A stretch of 64,000 nt of DNA from Flavobacterium sangjuense (GCF_004797125.1 NZ_CP038810.1:1860001-1924000), one strand, 5' to 3'. Shown: positions 41,082 through 51,167, counted from the stretch's first letter. The notes: generated from the letters alone by a model not told the origin. Numbers and translations are program-made.

Positions 41082-41576
41082 TTAGGGATTTAATATTTTT
41101 TTTAATTTACCTTTAATCCTGTTCATTTTTACACGGGCATTTACTTCGCTAATACCAAGTGTTTCTGATATTTCAGTATAATCTTTATCTTCTAAATAAA
41201 GAAATACCAGTGCTTTTTCAATATCATTCAACTGTTGCACAGCCTGATACATCAACTTAATCTGTTCTTCTTCTTCAAAATTGTATTCTTCTTGCGATAA
41301 AAAGTGTTTTTGCGATTCATAAGGTGTAGTCGCAACTGCTCGTGTACTTTTTCTGTAAAGCGTTATGGCAGTGTTTAGTGCCACACGGTAAGCCCAAGTT
41401 GAGAATTTAGATTCACCTCTAAATTTTGGGAACGCTTTCCATAGCTGAATGGTGATTTCCTGAAACAAATCCTTGTGTGCATCTTCATCATTGGTATACA
41501 ATCGACATATCTTGTGGATAATGTTCTGATTGTCCTTTAATTGTTTTACAAATAATTGTTCTAAGTTGTCACTCAT
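41082..41576 (-). CDS. ECF-type RNA polymerase sigma factor
   Basis: A 164-residue protein with region 2 (HKICRLYTNDEDAHKDLFQE, ITIQLWKAFPKFRGESKFS) and region 4 (LVFLYLEDKDYTEISETLGI). It directs transcription of a small set of genes, probably including its own unit. The next gene encodes a membrane protein likely to be its antagonist. Confidence 0.93.
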   Translation of the reverse strand: MSDNLEQLFVKQLKDNQNIIHKICRLYTNDEDAHKDLFQEITIQLWKAFPKFRGESKFSTWAYRVALNTAITLYRKSTRAVATTPYESQKHFLSQEEYNFEEEEQIKLMYQAVQQLNDIEKALVFLYLEDKDYTEISETLGISEVNARVKMNRIKGKLKKILNP

Positions 41577-41616
41577 AGTCTCGTTAGTACAAAAAGCATG
41601 GGTTTTGTTACATGGG

Positions 41617-41647
41617 CAAAACTACATATTTTAAAATGCAATTTCAA
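41617..41647 (-). promoter_or_regulatory. Promoter of the sigma factor gene
   Basis: On the minus strand TTG (41645-41647), 20 bases, then TAGTTTTG (41617-41624), about 40 bases before the start codon. It is of the housekeeping Bacteroidota type, so basal expression does not require the ECF sigma factor itself. Confidence 0.6.
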
Positions 41648-41661
41648 GTTTCTAATTTATG

Positions 41662-41669
41662 TATCTTTG
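41662..41669 (+). promoter_or_regulatory. -7 box TATCTTTG of the cvfB-like gene
   Basis: A perfect -7 box 25 bases before the ATG at 41695 on the strand opposite to the sigma factor promoter, so the two promoters are divergent. No TTG is at the expected distance. Confidence 0.5.
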
Positions 41670-41694
41670 CACTGCAAAATTACAAGCATTCAAG

Positions 41695-42525
41695 ATGGAA
41701 ATCGGACATTACAATACACTCAAAATAGCACGTGAAACCAAAGTCGGACTTTTTTTAACCGATGGAAAGGATGATGTTTTATTGCCTTTAAAGTATGTTC
41801 CGAAAGAATATAATATTGGTGATGAGTTAATTGTATTTGTTTATCTCGACCATGAAGAAAGACCAGTGGCGACAACATTGGAGCCGTATATCCTGATGGA
41901 TGAATTCGGATTGCTGCGTGTGAATTATGTCAATAATATTGGTGCTTTTTTAGATTGGGGTTTGGAGAAAGATATTTTGGTTCCATTCAAAGAACAGGCA
42001 AGACCAATGGAAAAGGGAAAACGCTATTTAGTCTTTGCATACATTGATGAAAAAACCAACCGAATTGTAGCTTCAAGCAAAACCAATCAGTTTTTGAACA
42101 ATGAAAATTTGACCGTTGCTGTTGGAGACGAAGTAGATTTAATCATTTCGCATATTACTGAAGTTGGGATTAATGTCATCATCAACGATATCCACAAAGG
42201 ATTATTATACAAAGACCAGGTTTATGACGATATCAGAACCGGAGATAGAATGACAGGTTATATAAAAGCCATTCGTCCTGATAATAAAATTGATGTTTCG
42301 CTTCAAAAATTAGGCTATCAAAACATTGAACCTAATGCTGAAAAAATCCTTGATGAACTAAGAGCCAGCAGAGGTTTTCTGCGATTGAATGACAACAGCC
42401 ATCCGGAAGACATCAAAACGGTTTTAAAGATGAGTAAAAAGACATTCAAGAAAGCCATCGGTTCACTTTACAAAGACAAACTTATCGAGATTAAAGACGA
42501 CGGAATTTATTTGGTCAAAGAATAA
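41695..42525 (+). CDS. CvfB/YitL-like S1-domain RNA-binding protein
   Basis: A 277-residue cytoplasmic protein. Two or three S1-like OB folds (GLFLTDGKDDVLLPLKYVPK, VNYVNNIGAFLDWGLEKDIL, then INVIINDIHKGLLYKDQVYD) are followed by a winged-helix domain (KTVLKMSKKTFKKAIGSLYK), the order seen in Staphylococcus CvfB. It is sometimes annotated as a GntR regulator, which the sequence does not support. The ATG at 41695 is chosen because the S1 domain begins at once. Confidence 0.9.
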   Translation: MEIGHYNTLKIARETKVGLFLTDGKDDVLLPLKYVPKEYNIGDELIVFVYLDHEERPVATTLEPYILMDEFGLLRVNYVNNIGAFLDWGLEKDILVPFKEQARPMEKGKRYLVFAYIDEKTNRIVASSKTNQFLNNENLTVAVGDEVDLIISHITEVGINVIINDIHKGLLYKDQVYDDIRTGDRMTGYIKAIRPDNKIDVSLQKLGYQNIEPNAEKILDELRASRGFLRLNDNSHPEDIKTVLKMSKKTFKKAIGSLYKDKLIEIKDDGIYLVKE

Positions 42526-43752
42526 TTATTCCCCAAGTTCCAATTCAGTTGGAACCGGAGTTTCAATTTCTGTTTTCTTTTTATAAAAAAGACTGCTTAC
42601 CATACTCAGAGTGGAATAAGGTCGGTTTGAATATTTATTCCCCAAACAAACAACAGTAACGGTATCTTTTTTCACTGGCACAAATGAAGTATTGTTACCA
42701 TGCCACCAACCATTGTGATAGATCATTTTTTCATTGTTTGGCGGTAAAAAACGCATCCGCATTCCCAAACCGTAATCTTTAATTGGCTTTGCTACATGAC
42801 CGGCGCTATACCCAAAATAAGCTTCCTGTAAAAGTTCAGGTTTGATAAAATCTGGCGAATACGTTCCCAAATCAAATTTTACCAAATCTCTTGGCGTTGA
42901 ATAAATATTTTTATCACCAACTAAAGCATCAAATTGATCCCAAGGAAAAATGGTACTTCCTCGATACGATTTGGAAGCAGTTTCTCTATCGGTTTCATAA
43001 TTAAAAACATAAGTATTTGTCATTCCTAATGGTTTGAAAACCAATTCCTGCATGGCCTGACGATAGTTTAAGCCAGTTACTTTTTCGATGATTAACGCTA
43101 AAATTATATAGTTGGTGTTGCAATAATCAAAATGTGTATCATTTGGAGTTCTCAATCTGAATTTATTTTGTACCAATAAATCTAAAACATCCTGATTGGA
43201 AAGTATTTTTTTTCTGTTCCATCTTTTTTTCATCATACCAGGAAAGTTGGCATAATGAGGCAAACCACTTCTGTGATTGAGCAATATTCGGATAGTTGTT
43301 TGTTTATAAGGAAATTTTGGAAGCCAATCGGTTACCTTTTGATCCAGCATAATATTGTCCTGTTGCACCAATCTCAAAATGGCAGCAGAAGTCAAAACCT
43401 TACTCACGGAAGCTAAGTGAATAGGTGTGTACTTGTCAATCTTTTGACCGGTTCTTGCATTGGCGTAACCTTTATAATCTTCATAAATTACCCGACCATT
43501 TTTGACCACAATGAAAGCGCCACTATAAAAAGGAGAATTGATGTTTTTGTTATAAAAGGAATCGATAAAATGTCTTTTTTCTGCAATGTAGGCCTCAGAA
43601 ATAGCTCCCATTTTTATTGGAAAAGAAGAAGTTATATGCAGACTGTCATCCTTTGGATTACCGTCATTAGAATTCACAATATCTCCAGCAGTTTTTGGAC
43701 TGGAAAAGTAGAATAGGGTTGATAAAAAGAAAGTAATTAAGGTAATCTTCAT
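42526..43752 (-). CDS. Exported serine hydrolase, class C beta-lactamase/PBP fold
   Basis: A 408-residue protein with a signal peptide starting MKITLITFFLSTLFYF; the Met at 43752 is preferred over one nine codons earlier. SxxK is SVSK in HLASVSKVLTSAAI, the Tyr motif is FDYCNTN, and MIYHNGWWHGN gives the third motif. Relatives include peptidases and esterases. It ends next to the cvfB-like stop codon (convergent). Confidence 0.88.
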   Translation of the reverse strand: MKITLITFFLSTLFYFSSPKTAGDIVNSNDGNPKDDSLHITSSFPIKMGAISEAYIAEKRHFIDSFYNKNINSPFYSGAFIVVKNGRVIYEDYKGYANARTGQKIDKYTPIHLASVSKVLTSAAILRLVQQDNIMLDQKVTDWLPKFPYKQTTIRILLNHRSGLPHYANFPGMMKKRWNRKKILSNQDVLDLLVQNKFRLRTPNDTHFDYCNTNYIILALIIEKVTGLNYRQAMQELVFKPLGMTNTYVFNYETDRETASKSYRGSTIFPWDQFDALVGDKNIYSTPRDLVKFDLGTYSPDFIKPELLQEAYFGYSAGHVAKPIKDYGLGMRMRFLPPNNEKMIYHNGWWHGNNTSFVPVKKDTVTVVCLGNKYSNRPYSTLSMVSSLFYKKKTEIETPVPTELELGE

Positions 43753-43826
43753 ACTTGCAATAATACCGTATTTGGTCAAAATAAAAACCTTTAGTTTCTA
43801 AAAGTTTTAAACGAGTTATTAAAAAT

Positions 43827-43862
43827 AATAAACCTGACAAGTTTTAAAATACCGGTCAGGTT
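43827..43862 (-). terminator. Terminator of the tonB-like gene
   Basis: AACCTGAC and GTCAGGTT are complementary around an AT-rich loop; a T run follows on the minus strand. Confidence 0.75.
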
Positions 43863-43898
43863 CAAGGGCAAAAAAGCAACAAATACTAACTTAAATTT

Positions 43899-44693
43899 TT
43901 ATAGCGTAATTTTTATCGGAAGCGTGTAAAGTGTTCTCATTTTATCTCCGTCTTTATAGCCTGGTGACCATTTTACATTTAGTGATTTCAGCACACGAAT
44001 AGCTTCTATTTCCAGTTTTCTATCAGAACTCCTTAATACTCTGATATTACTCATCTCACCATTTTTTTCAATAACGAAAGACATGATGATTCGGATATCT
44101 CCCAGCTTTTCATCAACTTCAGGCTTTTCAAAATTGTTTCCAACATATTCATAGAATTTTTTAATGCCACCAGGATATTCAGGAAGTCGGTCTAATTCAG
44201 TAAGAGTTACAGGACCATTATCAATTATAGGGGCAGTAACGGTTACAGCCGGACCTTCATTACCTGTATTTGGTGTGTCAGTTCCAGTTCCGGGTGTGGT
44301 ACTTTGAGTTGTTGGTAAACTCTCGTTAGTTGGAACGTCTACAGAAAGTGGAGTTGCCGCTACAACCATATGTGAAAGGTTAGGTATAGGCTCAACCGGA
44401 CTCGGATTGCTTGGCTGTGTTTGCTTTGGTTTTATTTCAGGCAATTTACCTAAATCAACTGGTGTGATTGCTTCATCAATTGGAATTAAAGGAACATCGA
44501 TTGGCATTTTGTCAAGAGAAGTCAAAAGAACTCCAATACTCAAAAGAGAAAAGAGAAATAGAATGCCACCAAAAAAGGCAAATAAAGTAGTTTTAGGATT
44601 TTCCTGGCGTAATTGATACGCACCATAAGCTTTGTTTTTGTCTTCGAAAACTAGATCTATCCAGTTTTTTTCATAAATACTAACGTTTGACAT
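43899..44693 (-). CDS. Energy transducer TonB
   Basis: A 264-residue protein anchored by one membrane helix (about 34-56). A Pro-rich periplasmic linker follows (PKQTQPSNPSPVEPIPNL), then a TonB C-terminal domain (LPEYPGGIKKFYEYVGNNF, IRVLRSSDRKLEIEAIRV). It carries proton-motive energy to outer-membrane receptors; no ExbB/ExbD genes are nearby. The short linker and the 'D.NKAYGAYQLR' N-terminal motif are typical of Bacteroidota TonB-family proteins. Confidence 0.93.
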   Translation of the reverse strand: MSNVSIYEKNWIDLVFEDKNKAYGAYQLRQENPKTTLFAFFGGILFLFSLLSIGVLLTSLDKMPIDVPLIPIDEAITPVDLGKLPEIKPKQTQPSNPSPVEPIPNLSHMVVAATPLSVDVPTNESLPTTQSTTPGTGTDTPNTGNEGPAVTVTAPIIDNGPVTLTELDRLPEYPGGIKKFYEYVGNNFEKPEVDEKLGDIRIIMSFVIEKNGEMSNIRVLRSSDRKLEIEAIRVLKSLNVKWSPGYKDGDKMRTLYTLPIKITL

Positions 44694-44863
44694 GGCTATT
44701 TGTTTTTGAGTTAAGTATCTATGTTACATAAGCGAGATGGTTTTTACTATATAACGCAGGAAATTATAAAATAGTATGCAGATTTTAAAAAATTTTAAAA
44801 TACAAACAACAAACTCCCTTAAAAACAGCGTTTTCAATATAGTTTTTCACAAAAAAGAAAGAG

Positions 44864-45415
44864 TTATTTTTTGCTTTCGATAATTTCAGCCAGCAGTTTT
44901 TTGGCGCGAAGCAATTTGATTTTGACGTTGCTCAAAGGTTCGTTGAGTTGTTCTGCAATTTCCTGATAACTCATTTCCTGAAAATAGCGAAGCTGAATTA
45001 CTTCCTGATAATGCGGCTTTAATTCTTTAATGAATTGCAATAATCGGGATAAGTTTTGTTCTGTTATTAAAGCATCTTCAATGGATGGCGTAGTATCAGC
45101 AATATTATAAGCCTGATGGTCTTCCTCATCTGTGATTTCAACAAAGACAGTCGATTTCTTTTTGCGAAGCATATCAATATGAACGTTTTTGGCAATGGCA
45201 ATCAACCAGGTGTTGAACTGAAATTCAGGATTGTAAGTGGCAATTTTATCAAAAGCTTTAGAGAAAGTTTCAATGGTAATATCTTCCGCATCGGTTTCGT
45301 TTTCGGTGCGTTTCAGCATAAAGCCATACACTTCATTCCAGTAATGGTCGAGCAAATAAGTAAAGGCAACCTGGTCACCAGTCTTCGCTTTTTCTATGTA
45401 TGGATTTATCTCCAA
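44864..45415 (-). CDS. RNA polymerase sigma factor, ECF type
   Basis: A 183-residue protein with region 2 (VYGFMLKRTENETDAEDITI, NPEFQFNTWLIAIAKNVHID) and region 4 (EVIQLRYFQEMSYQEIAEQL). The start overlaps the end of the glycosyltransferase gene by 10 bases, so the two are co-translated. No anti-sigma factor gene follows it. Confidence 0.93.
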   Translation of the reverse strand: MEINPYIEKAKTGDQVAFTYLLDHYWNEVYGFMLKRTENETDAEDITIETFSKAFDKIATYNPEFQFNTWLIAIAKNVHIDMLRKKKSTVFVEITDEEDHQAYNIADTTPSIEDALITEQNLSRLLQFIKELKPHYQEVIQLRYFQEMSYQEIAEQLNEPLSNVKIKLLRAKKLLAEIIESKK

Positions 45416-46512
45416 TGTACTGGTTTTGAGAAAGTATTAGTAACAAAAATATTCAATTGTGTAAAAATCAAAACGATTTCAATGATTGGAAACCAATACA
45501 TTACGTCTTTCTCTTTTAGTTTTCCTGCTGCAAATCCCATCGTAATCCAGGCAAAAATATAGCGGAAACCAATGATACTTACCACAGCAATCCATTGAAA
45601 TTGAAAGGCTAATAAAATGATTGGCAATAAAAGAAATAACAATTGCGAAACATAAAAAAGGCCCAACTGATTTCTGTCAAATAGTTTATAATGTTTGGCT
45701 GTCGAAACATGACGGCGTTTTTGGGTAAACCAATCTTTGAAAGACGTTTTTGGTTTGGAATAGGTGAAACTATCCGGTAAATAACAAACCGTTGTGTTCT
45801 TTTTTTCCGCTGCCTGATTGATAAACAAATCATCATCTCCGGAACGTATTTTCATATGATCCATAAAACCACGCACTTTGAAAAACTCTTCGCGTTTGTA
45901 TGCTAAATTTCGACCAACTCCCATATAAGGTTTCCCAAGTTTTGCCCAGGAAAAATACTGCGTTGCCGTTAATAAAGTTTCAAACCTGATAATCTTATTC
46001 AGGAAGGAACCGCCAATTTTGTCATACGCACCATATCCTAAAACAATCGTTTTCTCCACCGTAAACTGTGAACTCATATTAGAAATCCAGTCTTTGGAAG
46101 AAGGCAAACAATCGGCATCGGTGAACAATAAATATTCATGCTTTGCTGCTTTAATCCCCAGCGTTAAGGCATATTTTTTATTTCCCCAAAAAGCTTCGTT
46201 GTTTTCTACTTTAACTAATTTAATGTTGGAATGCAGTTTTTCAAATTCTTCAAAAATATCCAACGTGCCATCACTCGAAGCATCATCAATTAATACAATT
46301 TCAAATTGTGGATAATTTTGTTCAACAAGCAACGGAATTAAATTTCTAACATTTTCTTCTTCATTTTTTGCGCAAACAATTACAGAAATCGGAATTCTTT
46401 TGGGCGTTCCGTTTTGTGGTTTAGCAAATGAAAATTTGCCAAAAACAACAATATAATAAAAGAATTGTATAACAACAATGGCAATAAATAGACAGAATAA
46501 AGTTAATAACAT
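45406..46512 (-). CDS. Membrane glycosyltransferase family 2
   Basis: A 368-residue enzyme with an N-terminal membrane helix. PISVIVCAKNEEENVRNLIP and IVLIDDASSDGT form the donor site, LLFTDADCLPSSKDW is the DxD motif, and QKRRHVSTAKHY is a QxxRW-like motif; two or three more hydrophobic segments close the protein. This is the layout of processive or sphingolipid-type GT2 enzymes. The product is unknown. Confidence 0.91.
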   Translation of the reverse strand: MLLTLFCLFIAIVVIQFFYYIVVFGKFSFAKPQNGTPKRIPISVIVCAKNEEENVRNLIPLLVEQNYPQFEIVLIDDASSDGTLDIFEEFEKLHSNIKLVKVENNEAFWGNKKYALTLGIKAAKHEYLLFTDADCLPSSKDWISNMSSQFTVEKTIVLGYGAYDKIGGSFLNKIIRFETLLTATQYFSWAKLGKPYMGVGRNLAYKREEFFKVRGFMDHMKIRSGDDDLFINQAAEKKNTTVCYLPDSFTYSKPKTSFKDWFTQKRRHVSTAKHYKLFDRNQLGLFYVSQLLFLLLPIILLAFQFQWIAVVSIIGFRYIFAWITMGFAAGKLKEKDVMYWFPIIEIVLIFTQLNIFVTNTFSKPVHWR

Positions 46513-46586
46513 AGGCTTTTTCGACGTTTAAAAAGGATTGCAAATGTACAAAATCAATTATGAACTTTAGATTAAGAAAGCTGAAA

Positions 46587-47198
46587 TTATTTCCTGTTTT
46601 TTCTCATTTCTTCAGCTACAGCAATTGCCTGATTGTCATTTGAGTTTTCCAATTTTGAAATGATAGTTTGGTAGTTTTTGTCGTCTCTATTTTGAGACAA
46701 CTTTTTCTTGGCTTCGATAGCTGTAATTTCAATTTCAAACGAAACAATTCCGCGAGCCTGAAGCATTGTTTTCTTTGATAAATCTTCTACGCGAACAGGT
46801 TTCTCTGATTTTGCTTCGTATTTATTTACCAATCTTTTCAAGGCTTCAATGCTTTCTTCCAACGAATGAAGTTTGACTTTCCCGTAGACATGAACTGCAA
46901 GATAATTCCATGTTGGTACATTTTCATGGTCGTACCAGGAAGAAGAAATATAAGTATGTACGCCTGAAAAAACAGCTAAAATTTCGTCATTGGTTTTAAA
47001 ACTTTCAGCCTGTGGATTTTCTCTTGAAACGTGTCCGACCAAAATTTGTTTTCCGTTTTTTTCTTCCAAAAGCAGTGGAATGTGCGTTGCCCAGAGCTTT
47101 CCATCCGTTTGATTGACTAAAATCCCAAACCCATTTTGATGAATGAAATTTTGGATGTCTTCCTGGTTTTCGTTTTTATAGAGTTCTGGAATATACAT
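46587..47198 (-). CDS. FMN-binding PaiB-like protein
   Basis: A 203-residue flavoprotein. YIPELYKNENQEDIQNFIHQ begins a PaiB/FMN-binding split-barrel domain; HVSRENPQAESFKTNDEILA and WNYLAVHVYGKVKLH are family motifs. PaiB proteins act as transcriptional modulators or FMN-dependent reductases. It follows murB with one base between. Confidence 0.9.
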   Translation of the reverse strand: MYIPELYKNENQEDIQNFIHQNGFGILVNQTDGKLWATHIPLLLEEKNGKQILVGHVSRENPQAESFKTNDEILAVFSGVHTYISSSWYDHENVPTWNYLAVHVYGKVKLHSLEESIEALKRLVNKYEAKSEKPVRVEDLSKKTMLQARGIVSFEIEITAIEAKKKLSQNRDDKNYQTIISKLENSNDNQAIAVAEEMRKNRK

Positions 47199-47199
47199 C

Positions 47200-48213
47200 T
47201 TAAATCACATTAACTTCCGCTTCAATCGCAATTCCGAATTCCTTTAAAATTGTCGCCTGAATGTCTCTTGAAACCGCTAAAATTTCCTGTCCGGTGGCGT
47301 TGCCATAATTCACCAAAACAAGCGCCTGATTTTTATGAATTCCCGCATCTCCAAAACGTTTTCCTTTAAAACCGGCTCTTTCAATCAGCCAGCCAGCCGG
47401 AACTTTGACTTCGGTTTCTGAAACTACATAATGCGGCATTTCAGGATGCAAAGCGTGTACCTTTTCGTATTGCGTTTTTGGTATGATTGGGTTTTTGAAA
47501 AAACTTCCGCTGTTCCCTAATTCTTTTGGGTCAGGCAATTTACTTTGTCTAATCGCAATTACCGCATTGGAAATATCTTTTAAAGTAGGAGTAACGACGT
47601 TTTGTTTCTCTAATTCCTTAGTGATATCACCGTACGAAGTGTTGATTTTATGATTGCGTTTGGTCAGTTTAAAAATCACTGATGTAATGATGAATTGATC
47701 TTTGGCTTCGTGCTTAAAAACACTTTCGCGATAACCAAAATGACAATTTTCCTTTGTGAAGGTTTTCATTACCTGAGTCGCAATATTCATCGCGTCACAC
47801 GAAACAAAAGTATCTTTGATTTCAGTGCCATAAGCACCAATATTCTGCACCGGAGTTGTACCGACATTTCCCGGAATTAGTGACATGTTTTCTAAACCAC
47901 CAAAGTTTTGATCAATCGTCCAAAGCACAAATTCGTGCCAGTTTTCGCCAGCCTGACTTTCAACCCAAACGTAATCGTCATCTTCTTTAAGGACTTTTTT
48001 TCCTTTCAAATCAATGTGAATGACCAAAGCCTGAATGTCTTGTGTCAACAGCATATTGCTTCCGCCACCAAGAATGAATTTTGGCTCCGATTGGTGTTCC
48101 TGCAAAATGGTTTTTAAATCTTCAACGGAATGAATAGCAACAAACTGTTTGGCTTTGGCTTCAATACCAAAAGTGTTGTATTTTTTTAGAGAGAAATTAT
48201 TCTGAATTGTCAT
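47200..48213 (-). CDS. murB: UDP-N-acetylmuramate dehydrogenase
   Basis: A 337-residue FAD enzyme that makes UDP-MurNAc for peptidoglycan. The FAD domain has FILGGGSNMLLTQDI and SLIPGNVGTTPVQNIGAYG; the substrate domain has GNSGSFFKNPIIPKTQYEK with the catalytic Ser region, GWLIERAGFKGKRFG and a C-terminal Glu. It is of the E. coli type (type I). The ATG at 48213 is preferred to a GTG two codons upstream. Confidence 0.96.
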   Translation of the reverse strand: MTIQNNFSLKKYNTFGIEAKAKQFVAIHSVEDLKTILQEHQSEPKFILGGGSNMLLTQDIQALVIHIDLKGKKVLKEDDDYVWVESQAGENWHEFVLWTIDQNFGGLENMSLIPGNVGTTPVQNIGAYGTEIKDTFVSCDAMNIATQVMKTFTKENCHFGYRESVFKHEAKDQFIITSVIFKLTKRNHKINTSYGDITKELEKQNVVTPTLKDISNAVIAIRQSKLPDPKELGNSGSFFKNPIIPKTQYEKVHALHPEMPHYVVSETEVKVPAGWLIERAGFKGKRFGDAGIHKNQALVLVNYGNATGQEILAVSRDIQATILKEFGIAIEAEVNVI

Positions 48214-48240
48214 GCTCACAAAAGTAAGACAAAAGATTTT

Positions 48241-50088
48241 TTAAACGAACTTGCTATAGTAGTTTTTTTGCCATTTGTGAAGCATAAATATCGGCATGAA
48301 ATAGGGTAGGATTTTGGTATTTCCTTTTCTGATTTCGGCAACCAATTTCTGGCCATCAACGTTTTCTAAAAACGGCATTTCAAAAATAGGGCTTTTGGCA
48401 AAGTTGTCTAATTCATCAACAAATCTCGGGAAACTCAACAAATAACTTCCCCAAGGCGCGCTGAGACCAATTTTTCTGAAATCAACAATTTCTTTTGGAA
48501 GTTTGTCTTCCATGGTAGTTTTTAAAATGAACTTTCCTTTCTTTCCGGTAAACATCCATTTGTCATCCAAGGTTCCCAAACCGGCAATTAATCGTTGGTC
48601 TAAGAACGGTTCACGGCATTCGATGGAAGTTCCCATAGTGCAGCGGTCATTTCTATCCAACAACGAACACATATAAGTATGTTGGTCAAAGTACAATGCC
48701 TGACGCTGAAGGCTTTTTGGATATAATTCCTGCGCTTCTTTTAATATTTGATAACGATATTCATTAGCTGGTTTTTGTTTATTTCCGTAAAACATATTAA
48801 TGTCATCGGGATACACATTACAACCATTAAATATAACCAAATCAGAATTGTTATTTATTTTTGAATAGCGCAATAATTTATCATATCGTGGTCTTTTATT
48901 AAAAGTTTCAAACTTGCTAAGCTGCGAAATTACTTTTAATAAAGATGGATTTTTTAATGCTTTGTAGCGAACATAACCGCCCATTAATTCATCGGCGCCT
49001 TCGCCCGAAAGCAGTACTTTTACTTTTGGTTTGGCCAATTTTGCAATAGCCAATAAATGCGGTTCGTTAAGATGCATTAAAGGCTCGTCTTGGAAATAGG
49101 AGGTTTCAATCAGGTTTTGATACAGACTTTCATTTTCAAGCTTGGTATGATTGAAAGTGTAGCCATATTGATCGGTTATTTTTTTTGCCAAATGGTATTC
49201 ATTGTGCTCTTCTTCGGAAAAACTGATGTTGAAGGTTTCAATTTTTTCAATTTTTTGCTCGTGCAATGAAGACAATATTGAACAAGAATCCAATCCGCCA
49301 CTTAACAAAACACCAACGGCAACATCGCTGACCATTCTCAGTTTTACAGATTCAAAAAACGTTTCTTCAAACCATTTTTTCGGATTCAGAATTTGGGCAT
49401 GATTTTGAATTTTTTCCTTTAAATTCCACCATCTTGTAGTTTTGTTTTTTCCTTCTTCATCAATAGTCATGTAATGTCCGGGCAAAATCTTTTTGATGTG
49501 CACAAACAACGTATTTTCTCCAGCCACAAATCGGTTAAAGAAATATTCTTCCATACCATCTTCAGAAACTTCTAACGGCACACCGGCAGCGAAAAGTGCT
49601 TTTTGCTCAGAGGCAAAATATAAAGTGTTTTGATGAATGCAGTAATACAAAGGTTTTACACCCATTCTGTCACGACAAAGCGTCAACTTTTTTTCCAGCG
49701 TGTCCCAAATCGCAAAAGCAAACATTCCGTTGAGTTTGTGCAGCATTTCCATGCCATATAACTCATAAAGCTTTAGTAAAACTTCAGTATCAGAACCCGA
49801 TTTCAGTGCAATTCCTTTACTTTTTAATTCGGGATAAAACGATTGATAATTATAAATTTCTCCGTTGAATACAATTACGTATCTTCCGTCATCAGAAAAA
49901 AATGGTTGATGTCCTGCTGATGAAGTATCGATAATTGACAAACGTCTGTGACCCAAACCAATATTATTGTTGATATAAATGCCCTTGTCATCCGGACCAC
50001 GATGCTCCAGAATGTCGCGCATTTTTACCAGCTGATTTTGATCAACCTGTTTATAATTTAAATGGAAAATACCATTGATACCACACAT
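48241..50088 (-). CDS. asnB: Glutamine-hydrolysing asparagine synthase
   Basis: A 615-residue enzyme. The N-terminal MCGINGIFHL places Cys2 as the glutaminase nucleophile, and the glutaminase domain includes LEHRGPDDKGIY and GEIYNYQSF. The synthetase domain has the pyrophosphate loop LLSGGLDSCSI and LLSGEGADELMGGY. The adjacent glycosyltransferase (4 bases upstream) suggests it may work on a cell-surface polysaccharide, as WbpS-like paralogues do, but true asparagine synthesis cannot be excluded. Confidence 0.93.
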   Translation of the reverse strand: MCGINGIFHLNYKQVDQNQLVKMRDILEHRGPDDKGIYINNNIGLGHRRLSIIDTSSAGHQPFFSDDGRYVIVFNGEIYNYQSFYPELKSKGIALKSGSDTEVLLKLYELYGMEMLHKLNGMFAFAIWDTLEKKLTLCRDRMGVKPLYYCIHQNTLYFASEQKALFAAGVPLEVSEDGMEEYFFNRFVAGENTLFVHIKKILPGHYMTIDEEGKNKTTRWWNLKEKIQNHAQILNPKKWFEETFFESVKLRMVSDVAVGVLLSGGLDSCSILSSLHEQKIEKIETFNISFSEEEHNEYHLAKKITDQYGYTFNHTKLENESLYQNLIETSYFQDEPLMHLNEPHLLAIAKLAKPKVKVLLSGEGADELMGGYVRYKALKNPSLLKVISQLSKFETFNKRPRYDKLLRYSKINNNSDLVIFNGCNVYPDDINMFYGNKQKPANEYRYQILKEAQELYPKSLQRQALYFDQHTYMCSLLDRNDRCTMGTSIECREPFLDQRLIAGLGTLDDKWMFTGKKGKFILKTTMEDKLPKEIVDFRKIGLSAPWGSYLLSFPRFVDELDNFAKSPIFEMPFLENVDGQKLVAEIRKGNTKILPYFMPIFMLHKWQKNYYSKFV

Positions 50089-50092
50089 ACAG

Positions 50093-51160
50093 TTACAGAG
50101 TAGTTGACTTGTTATTTATCAAATTGTGATACGCTAACGCAATTTTTTTCATATTGATTTTGTAGTTGGCATTCTCTTCTACAAACTTTCGATTTTGGGT
50201 TATCGCTTTTTTTGTAAACTCATTATTGAGAAATGCCCATTCCAATTCTTGGGCTAAATTAAACTCATTTTCGATACTGACAAGTATTCCGTTAACTTTT
50301 TGTTGTATCCAGCTTCTATTTCCGGGTAAATCACTTACAATGGGAAAGCAACCGCATGCCATTGCTTCAAAAAGTGAGGCTGAAACGCCTTCGGTTATTG
50401 GTGTGCTGATATAAAAATTAGCTTGCTGCAAATACCTTGGTATGGCATTATTATTAACCCTTCCGACAAAATCGACTTCATTTTCTATTTTCAATGCTGT
50501 AGCCAACAATCTTAATTTTCTTAATTCTGTTCCGTCACCAATGATGGTCAGTTTAAAAGGAATCTCACGTTGTTTAATAATTGAAAATGCTTTCAAAATC
50601 AAATCATGTCTATATTCCGGTTCCAAAGCACGAGTCACGACAGCATTTATCATTGTGTTAGCTGAAGCATCATTAAACTGAAAGAAATCCAAATTAATTC
50701 CTTTAGGCAAAATCATTACTTTGTCCATATTTACATGGCTTTCCTTCATATGTTCCGCCATAGTATTTCCCCAGGCATGAATTAAATCTGCCTTTTTGAA
50801 AGCATAATTTTGAAGTCTTTTTTTGAAAATATATAAAGGAGAATTATATGGCCATAAATCGTTGATGCCTTGCTGCGCAATTGCCACTGGTTTTAAACCC
50901 GAAATAGCAGCTAAATAACCATAACTGGTGGTTCGCTCCGCAATAACCATATCAGGATTGAATTTTTTGACAATGCTTTTTATGGTCAAAATCGCGTTGG
51001 CTAATTCAAAAAGTCTCATAATTCTGTTGATGCCGGTACTGCTAACGTGAAGTTCCCAAGTGACAATTTCGAAGTCGCCAAATTCCTTTAGACCATTCAT
51101 CCAAGTAATAGCATCAGCGCGATAGGTTTCCCCAAGAAATAAAATTCTCTTTTTTGACAT
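50093..51160 (-). CDS. Glycosyltransferase family 4
   Basis: A 355-residue GT-B enzyme. The C-terminal donor domain has LTIIGDGTELRKLRLLATAL and YISTPITEGVSASLFEAMAC, the EX7E motif of GT4. The N-terminal domain begins RILFLGETYRADAITWMNGL. The acceptor and sugar are unknown. It starts eight bases after the DUF2461 gene and is four bases before asnB, so the three are one unit. Confidence 0.91.
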   Translation of the reverse strand: MSKKRILFLGETYRADAITWMNGLKEFGDFEIVTWELHVSSTGINRIMRLFELANAILTIKSIVKKFNPDMVIAERTTSYGYLAAISGLKPVAIAQQGINDLWPYNSPLYIFKKRLQNYAFKKADLIHAWGNTMAEHMKESHVNMDKVMILPKGINLDFFQFNDASANTMINAVVTRALEPEYRHDLILKAFSIIKQREIPFKLTIIGDGTELRKLRLLATALKIENEVDFVGRVNNNAIPRYLQQANFYISTPITEGVSASLFEAMACGCFPIVSDLPGNRSWIQQKVNGILVSIENEFNLAQELEWAFLNNEFTKKAITQNRKFVEENANYKINMKKIALAYHNLINNKSTTL

Positions 51161-51167
51161 AAATGAT